Positions 59,782-64,000 of a DNA stretch of 64,000 nucleotides are shown here, piece by piece. Each line of letters opens with the position of its first letter. Position 1 is the first letter of the stretch. The position numbers and the translations under genes are program-made. This DNA comes from Verrucolacustris sp040397305 (lineage in GTDB: Bacteria > Verrucomicrobiota > Verrucomicrobiia > Methylacidiphilales > Verrucolacustridaceae), in the NCBI GenBank assembly GCA_040397305.1, contig JBBAWG010000002.1, positions 4,398 to 68,397 of the forward strand, written 5' to 3'. The notes under the pieces are model-generated. The model saw only the letters and a program-made list of their open reading frames with translations, was not told where the DNA came from and made no database searches.

Positions 59782-60888
59782 CTATCTCTTCCCCGCCTTC
59801 GAGGCCACCCTGCGAACAATCTCCCCCGCCATCTCCCGGGTCCCGACGCTCTTCTCTCCTGCAGCTGCGATATCCGCCGTCCGCCACCCCTCCCGAATCG
59901 CCCCCGCCACCGCGGTGCGGATCGACTCCGCCGCCGGCCGATTCTCGAAACTCATCTCGAACATCAGAGCCAGGGAGAGAATCTGGGCAATCGGATTGGC
60001 GATCCCCTTGCCGGCGATATCTGGGGCCGAACCCCCGGCCGGCTCATAGAGACCAAAGCTCCCCTGCCCCAGCGAGGCACTCGGCAACATCCCCAAGGAA
60101 CCGGCCACCGCCGCCGCTTCGTCGCTCAAAATGTCCCCAAAAAGATTTTCACAAAGCAACACATCGAACCGTCCGGGATCCCGCACCAACTGCATCGCCG
60201 CGTTGTCCACGTAGATAAAGTCCAGCGTGATCCCCGGGTGCTTGGCGGCCAAGGCCTTCACGGTCTTCCGCCAAAGCAGGCTGCTTTCCAGCACATTGGC
60301 CTTGTCCACCAAAGTGACCCTCTTTTTTCGGCCAGCCGCCGCTCGGAACGCGACCTCGGTCACCCGTTCAATCTCATGGGTTTCATAAGCCATCGTGTCC
60401 ACCGCACGTTCCCCCGTTCCCTTCTTCACCGTCTCCTTGGGTTGACCGAAATACAACCCGCCGGTCAGCTCCCGAACCACCAGCACATCAAACCCCCCAG
60501 CCACCCGATCCGGACGCAAAGGCGAGCAGCCCACCAGTTCCGGATACAACACTGCCGGCCGAAGATTCGCGTAGAGGCCAAAGATTTTTCTCAGGGGCAA
60601 AAGCGCCGCCCGCTCGGGCTGTTCGTTCGGCGGGAGCGACTCCCACTTCGGCCCACCCACACTGCCGAAAAGCACCGCGGTGGACGATCGGCAAAGTTCC
60701 ACCGTCTCCTCCGGCAAGGCCTTGCCCTTGGCATCAATCGCCGCTCCCCCTACCAGACCCTGCTTCCACTCCAGCTTGAAGCCGTGGCTGTTCTCAACCG
60801 CCTCGGCCACCTTGAGAGTCGCCTCCATCACTTCCGGGCCGATTCCGTCCCCGGCTAAGACCGCTACCCTACCCTTTGCCTCTGCCAT
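59782..60888 (-). CDS. leuB: 3-isopropylmalate dehydrogenase
   Basis: NAD-dependent leucine biosynthesis enzyme. The 368-residue protein has VAVLAGDGIGPEVMEATLKV, the substrate-binding RTARAG-type region LLPLRKIFGLYANLRPA, DKANVLESSLLWRK and the YVDNAAMQLVRDPG and CENLFGDILSDEAA segments. It leads the operon that continues with exbB. leuA, leuC and leuD are elsewhere. GGAAGGAT precedes ATG 60888. Confidence 0.96.
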   Translation of the reverse strand: MAEAKGRVAVLAGDGIGPEVMEATLKVAEAVENSHGFKLEWKQGLVGGAAIDAKGKALPEETVELCRSSTAVLFGSVGGPKWESLPPNEQPERAALLPLRKIFGLYANLRPAVLYPELVGCSPLRPDRVAGGFDVLVVRELTGGLYFGQPKETVKKGTGERAVDTMAYETHEIERVTEVAFRAAAGRKKRVTLVDKANVLESSLLWRKTVKALAAKHPGITLDFIYVDNAAMQLVRDPGRFDVLLCENLFGDILSDEAAAVAGSLGMLPSASLGQGSFGLYEPAGGSAPDIAGKGIANPIAQILSLALMFEMSFENRPAAESIRTAVAGAIREGWRTADIAAAGEKSVGTREMAGEIVRRVASKAGKR

Positions 60889-60962
60889 CTATCCTTCCTA
60901 AATCGTTGACCTCGCCGACTCAAGCATTCGACACCCCCTCATCCCTTTTCTATCTTTTCGGT

Positions 60963-61250
60963 ATGGCCCTTTCACCGACTGAATCCCGGCTTCATTCCGC
61001 CTTGGTCGACTATCTTGATGCTGTTGGCCAAGGTAGGGCGGGATCTCCGCATCCCGCCTGGACTGAAAAACTCAAGCTCTCCATGCAGAACCTCGAAACC
61101 CTGGAGTCCGAACTCTCCTCCCAGCTCGACCCTCGTCTTCGCCACTTTTTTGAATCGAAAAGTTACCGCAAAGCCCACGACTACCTGTCAGCACTTGCCT
61201 CGTCGGGACTGGCCAACGATCCAAGCTCCCGCCAAGCTTGTTCCCGGTGA
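60963..61250 (+). CDS. Small protein of unknown function carrying a REP-like insert
   Basis: A 95-residue frame from ATG 60963 with no recognised domain. It is helical in prediction-by-eye (TESRLHSALVDYLDAVG, then LQNLET-like helix). Codons for GQGRAGSPHPAW derive from the palindrome at 61032-61060, which is in frame and keeps the frame open. Its stop overlaps the GTG start of the GYF_2 gene. Real coding status is likely but not certain. Confidence 0.5.
   Translation: MALSPTESRLHSALVDYLDAVGQGRAGSPHPAWTEKLKLSMQNLETLESELSSQLDPRLRHFFESKSYRKAHDYLSALASSGLANDPSSRQACSR
61032..61060. repeat. REP-like palindrome inside a reading frame
   Basis: GGTAGGGCGGGAT-led palindrome with arms GCGGGAT and ATCCCGC. 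It has the same architecture as the intergenic family (GGTGGGGCGG-led). It lies within the 60963-61250 frame without breaking it. Confidence 0.7.
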
Positions 61251-61993
61251 GCAGCGAACCGCGTTACTACTACGTCGACGCCCAAAATCAGGCCAGCGGC
61301 CCGATCGCCCTGGCCGGCCTCCTCGCCCTCAAGGCCGCCGGGACCGTCACGGATGCCACTCTCGTGGTGGTTGAAGGCGGTGCCGAATGGGTCGCCTTCT
61401 CAACCCTCAAGACCGCACAGCCTACTCCCGCCCCAGCCGCGGTAACTCCTGCGGCCACCAGCTCGACACCAACCCCTCAAGCGACCACCGGAACCGGAGC
61501 CCTCCGAAGCCTTGGCGAAGCAGGGTCATCTTTATCCTCAACGGCGGAGCCGCTTTGGGCATCCCAGCTCAGCCAAAAGCTGGAAAAGCTGAATGGCACC
61601 ATGGAGAGGTTGATTGTCTCCCTCGAAAGGTCCCGCCCTGCAACCGTGTCTGGTCCGGTTCCCGCCACTGCCGCCCTCCATGCCGAAAAGATCAGCCTCA
61701 ACCCCACCCCCAAACCCGGGATCGCCTCCATCGGTACCACTCCCGCCCCCACGCCGGCTGGAATCCCTGCAGCCGCCCCCCGCCCCACCTCGGCCACCAC
61801 CCTTTCGCCACTCGCCGTCCCCGCCAATGCCCAAAAATCCGCCCTCCCTCTTCCCTCCCTCGGCAAGGTCCCTGGGCCCGCGCCCGTCGGCGCTCCCAAG
61901 CCCGGTGCTTTCCCCAAACCAGCCGGTGTCATGCCTTCACCCACCGCCGCCCCCGCCAAGGGGAATATCTTCTCAAAATTCCTCAAGAAATAA
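61247..61993 (+). CDS. GYF_2 domain protein with Pro/Ala-rich region
   Basis: The 248-residue protein starts at GTG 61247 (overlap GTGA with the previous stop). Residues about 5-55 form a GYF_2/DUF4339 domain (RYYYVDAQNQASGPIALAGL and TLVVVEGGAEWVAF). The rest is a Thr/Pro/Ala-rich, disordered region with a short helical segment near 105-127 (SQLSQKLEKLNGTMERLIVSL). GYF_2 domains bind proline-rich peptides; the ligand is unknown. No signal peptide is visible. Confidence 0.78.
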   Translation: MSSEPRYYYVDAQNQASGPIALAGLLALKAAGTVTDATLVVVEGGAEWVAFSTLKTAQPTPAPAAVTPAATSSTPTPQATTGTGALRSLGEAGSSLSSTAEPLWASQLSQKLEKLNGTMERLIVSLERSRPATVSGPVPATAALHAEKISLNPTPKPGIASIGTTPAPTPAGIPAAAPRPTSATTLSPLAVPANAQKSALPLPSLGKVPGPAPVGAPKPGAFPKPAGVMPSPTAAPAKGNIFSKFLKK

Positions 61994-62060
61994 TCCGCCC
62001 ACTAGGTCGGGCCCGACGGCCAAGACGGTCCGCAACCTGTCTCATTCCCTGCCTAAAATA

Positions 62061-62135
62061 GGTGGGGCGGCCTCGATGAGGCCGCCTGCGCCGACTTTTT
62101 TCAACTCAGGCGGGGTCATCGACCCCGCCCCACCT
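62061..62135. repeat. Inverted pair of REP-like palindromes
   Basis: The left element (62061-62087) is led by GGTGGGGCGG with arms GGCCTC and GAGGCC. The right element (62108-62135) is inverted with GGGGTC/GACCCC arms and ends CCCCACCT. The same two-element design occurs at 17964-18051 and 56011-56095. A T-run (62096-62101) lies between them. Confidence 0.82.
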
Positions 62136-62146
62136 GTTTGTCTTTT

Positions 62147-62578
62147 TTACCCTTTCTTCGTCTGCGCTGCTTCCCGTTGCGCCTTCTTCGCTGCCTTGGC
62201 CGCTTTCGCCGCCTGGCGCTCCTCGGGATTGAGACGCCCATCCCCGTCCTTGTCGTATTTGGCCACCATCTCCTTCCGCTTGGTTTCCATGGCAGCACGG
62301 CGCTCCGCCTTCTCGCTCTCGCTCAGCTTGCCGTCACCATCCTTGTCGTACTGGCCCTGGAGACGCTTGAAAGCGTCCTTCCGGCCCGCCTCCTTTGCCG
62401 CCGTCTCCTGGGCATCCAGCTTGCCATCCTGATTGGCATCAAACCGCTTTTCCCAGCGGTTCATCTTTTCCCCGTCCTGACACTCCTGGGCCAAGAGACG
62501 AGGGCTAAGGTTGAATAAGGATATGGCGAGCAGACCCAAGGTCACCCCGCCCCGGTAATTTTTGATGTGTGTCTTCAT
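62147..62578 (-). CDS. Exported EF-hand protein
   Basis: The 143-residue protein has a signal peptide (about 1-30, ending RLLA) and three EF-hand loops: DANQDGKLDAQE (47-58), DKDGDGKLSESE (78-89) and DKDGDGRLNPEE (109-120), all with Asp/Glu at the calcium positions. It should bind Ca2+. The C-terminal 20 residues are Ala/Lys rich. Calcium-binding exported EF-hand proteins are common in PVC bacteria; the role is unknown. Confidence 0.85.
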   Translation of the reverse strand: MKTHIKNYRGGVTLGLLAISLFNLSPRLLAQECQDGEKMNRWEKRFDANQDGKLDAQETAAKEAGRKDAFKRLQGQYDKDGDGKLSESEKAERRAAMETKRKEMVAKYDKDGDGRLNPEERQAAKAAKAAKKAQREAAQTKKG

Positions 62579-62620
62579 ATAGGATTAGACTTCGAAAAAC
62601 GGAAAAGGATGCGGTCCTTT

Positions 62621-62720
62621 NNNNNNNNNNNNNNNNNNNNNNNNNNNNNNNNNNNNNNNNNNNNNNNNNNNNNNNNNNNNNNNNNNNNNNNNNNNNNNNN
62701 NNNNNNNNNNNNNNNNNNNN
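62621..62720. other. 100-N assembly gap
   Basis: Default-length padding between contigs. Unlike the gap at 55147, the flanking sequences are not identical, so the real distance is unknown. It removes the C-terminal part of the GIY-YIG gene. Confidence 0.98.
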
Positions 62721-62926
62721 GCCGCACTCCTGTCCTTCGCCCTCCACTTCTTGATCAACCTTACCGGCAACCGACTTCGTGTGTATTTCCCTCCTTTGCC
62801 CGACTGGTGAGACTTCACCCTCTTGGCCAAATCATTCGTCCAACCCGTGTAAAACGACCCATCCCCGCACTCCAACACATACACCCAGCAGCTCTTTAGC
62901 CGTTTAGTGTTTAGCTTCTTAGCCAT
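62721..62926 (-). CDS. GIY-YIG nuclease family protein, C-terminus lost in gap
   Basis: Sixty-nine residues are visible from ATG 62926: the GIY-YIG motif VYVLECGDGSFYTGWTNDL and a KYTRSRLPVRLIKKW continuation, as in small UPF0213/YhbQ-type single-domain proteins. The gene runs into the N gap; the frame before the gap (62585-62620) may be its end but cannot be tied to it. Function of such small domains is uncertain; nuclease activity is not demonstrated for many. Confidence 0.75.
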
Positions 62927-62974
62927 TTTGAGCTCACTCGCCCGATCTTCCCTCCATGACTAACCGCTAAAAGC

Positions 62975-63334
62975 CTAATCCCCTTCTCGCAAAAAATTCT
63001 TTCTCCCCGCCTTAATCGCTGCTCTTCGTCGCTTTGTTTCCACCATCTGCTTCTTGGTGACTCGGCTTCTTTTCGCTTTCCGACTCCTCTCCCTCGACCG
63101 CTCCGCCTCCGCACGCTGCCGCGCCCTCTTTTCACGCAACGCCAAGGCCTCGATTAATCGTTCCCGCGCCCGCACCCGGTTGGCCTCCCTGGTTCTTTCC
63201 TCCTGCGCGATCACCCGAATTCCCGTCGGCACGTGCCTCAACACCACCCGCGTCTCCACCTTCTGCACGTTCTGCCCGCCCCGCCCGCCCGACCTCGAAA
63301 ACTCCTCCACCAAATCCCTCTCCTCAATCTTCAA
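62975..63334 (-). CDS. RF-1 domain (GGQ) protein, ArfB-like
   Basis: The 119-residue protein (TTG start 63334 with GGAG nine bases upstream) has the peptidyl-hydrolase motif GGRGGQNVQKVE and VVLRHVPTGIRVIAQEERT. These are the core of codon-independent release factors such as ArfB/YaeJ that rescue stalled ribosomes. The C-terminal 40 residues are strongly basic, as in ArfB, where the tail enters the mRNA channel. It could also be a different short RF-like family member. Confidence 0.85.
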   Translation of the reverse strand: MKIEERDLVEEFSRSGGRGGQNVQKVETRVVLRHVPTGIRVIAQEERTREANRVRARERLIEALALREKRARQRAEAERSRERSRKAKRSRVTKKQMVETKRRRAAIKAGRKNFLREGD

Positions 63335-63362
63335 GGGGTCTTACTCCATCTGAGGGTTTCTC

Positions 63363-63436
63363 GTTTACGATTACGTTTACCTTTACGAGACCGTGCATAC
63401 TCAATTTTACACGTAAACGTAAACCTAAACGTAATC
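63363..63436. repeat. Inverted pair of four-unit hexamer arrays
   Basis: GTTTAC, GATTAC, GTTTAC, CTTTAC (63363-63386) and, 26 bases on, GTAAAC, GTAAAC, CTAAAC, GTAATC (63413-63436). Each array is 24 bases and the second is in inverted orientation, so the pair could form a hairpin of the whole spacer between the RF-1 gene and the lipoprotein gene. Confidence 0.75.
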
Positions 63437-63443
63437 GAACCGC

Positions 63444-63929
63444 CTACTTCTTCTTCCATTTCCCGTCGTCCGCTTGCACCCATTCCCCTGGATAACTCGA
63501 CTCCCTCGCCCGCTCCGAAAACTCCTTGGCATACTCCGCCGCGGTCTTCCCCTCCACTTCCGCCTTTTCCTGAAACAGCTTCTCCCGCGCCGCGTTCTCC
63601 TTGGCCACGACTGACTTCGCATAATCCGCATACGTCGGGTCCTTTGGCACCTCCTTCAGAACCAGTAAGCCGTCCCGACCCTCCCCCGCCTTCCGGTCAT
63701 TCTTCAGCTCCTGCACCTGATGGGACAGCATTCGCCGCTCCTCCGCCGCACTCAGGGGCGACTCCTCCCCCTTGGCCGAAATCCCCCCCTTGTTCTCCAC
63801 ATCCACCTTCATCTTCACGTCCACCTGCAACGGCTCGGGAGTGTTCAAGTTCACGGTCGCACAACCGGCCAGTGCCATCGACACCCCTAAGCTTAAAAGC
63901 CCTCTCATCCCAGCCACTCTACGGCTCAT
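63444..63929 (-). CDS. YnbE/YdbL-like lipoprotein (probable fusion)
   Basis: From ATG 63929 the protein has 161 residues (TTG 63944 or ATG 63908 also possible). A lipoprotein signal ends with lipobox LAGC (Cys23). The next stretch (VNLNTPEPLQVDVKMKVDVE) resembles YnbE, and the C-terminal half (ENAAREKLFQEKAEVEGKT, GEWVQADDGKWKKK) resembles YdbL/DUF1318. In enterobacteria ydbH-ynbE-ydbL encode separate proteins of an AsmA-like envelope lipid-transport system. Both parts are here in one chain. YdbH would lie outside the window. Confidence 0.7.
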   Translation of the reverse strand: MSRRVAGMRGLLSLGVSMALAGCATVNLNTPEPLQVDVKMKVDVENKGGISAKGEESPLSAAEERRMLSHQVQELKNDRKAGEGRDGLLVLKEVPKDPTYADYAKSVVAKENAAREKLFQEKAEVEGKTAAEYAKEFSERARESSYPGEWVQADDGKWKKK

Positions 63930-63948
63930 CCCTAGAATTCTCAACCTT

Positions 63949-63976
63949 AGGTGGGGCGGGCTCGATGAGCCCGCCT
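63949..63976. repeat. REP-like palindrome
   Basis: AGGTGGGGCGGGCTC-led palindrome with arms GCGGGCTC and GAGCCCGC around GAT, followed after nine bases by seven T. It may also terminate transcription on the plus strand. Confidence 0.75.
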
Positions 63977-64000
63977 GAATTGAGTTTTTTTCGAATGATC

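Noticed and set aside
59560..60858. 432-codon + frame over exbB and leuB
   Set aside because: Antisense shadow of exbB and leuB; no family match.

Overview
The window looks like one 64 kb scaffold of a high-GC, Gram-negative bacterium of the PVC superphylum, most likely a Verrucomicrobiota member known from a metagenome assembly. The taxonomic call is inference. It rests on the mix of a deoxyhypusine-synthase-like protein, ThyX instead of ThyA, a CBS-less GuaB3, the hopanoid enzyme HpnH, a BTLCP transglutaminase-like protease, EF-hand and GYF_2 exported proteins, and a rhomboid-like non-protease. Envelope genes (ExbB/ExbD/TonB, lipoproteins, Lgt, LarE, YnbE/YdbL) indicate an outer membrane. 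No rRNA, CRISPR array, prophage or intact insertion sequence is visible. This is mostly ordinary chromosomal housekeeping DNA with dense, often translationally coupled genes (ATGA, GTGA or TTGA overlaps).

Layout. 1-8.3 kb: a truncated membrane PAS sensor diverging from a BTLCP protease, then valS, thyX, a Cys-rich membrane protein, an exported PrxQ peroxiredoxin, yjbQ and prs. 8.4-12.9 kb (minus): pepF, a DUF2071 protein, rlmH, a DUF983 protein and a deoxyhypusine-synthase-like gene. 13-16.3 kb: DUF1232, rhomboid-like, L,D-transpeptidase and sodium:solute symporter genes. 16.3-20.3 kb: pdxH, an orphan larE behind a striking palindrome, glf and rfbB. 20.4-26.6 kb: mnmE-pyrD, a PduO-type adenosyltransferase, a LapA-like gene, an M24 peptidase and a D,D-carboxypeptidase with LysM, then lgt. 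26.6-33 kb: a small exported protein, tRNA-Thr, and the lysA-dapF-dapA-dapB-folK-panB operon. 33-41.8 kb: an EVE gene, thiC with its TPP riboswitch, an SH3 lipoprotein, a LipM-like transferase, DedA, a sulfotransferase, nadE, hpnH and two small unknowns. 41.9-51.3 kb: rplU-rpmA-uvrA-like-TPR, then grpE-dnaJ-rsmE-HAD. 51.4-56 kb: carB and a HAD-NUDIX fusion broken by an assembly gap. 56-61 kb: a double CDGSH protein and the leuB-exbB-exbD-tonB-zinc-ribbon-guaB3 operon. 61-64 kb: GYF_2, EF-hand, GIY-YIG (cut by a second gap), an RF-1-type GGQ protein and a YnbE/YdbL-like lipoprotein.

The least explained signal is in the intergenic DNA. Many spacers are built from the same modules: (1) GC-rich REP-like palindromes, often in inverted pairs; (2) arrays of hexamers (CTTAAT or GTAAAC type) that are usually exactly four units, 24 bp, long; (3) pyrimidine tracts rich in TTCCACCTCC. 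One palindrome lies inside a small reading frame and another supplies the last codons and stop of the HAD-NUDIX gene. The 100-N gap at 55147-55246 is flanked by an exact 55-bp direct repeat. Removing the gap and one copy restores a single open frame, so it looks like a k-mer overlap artefact rather than biology.
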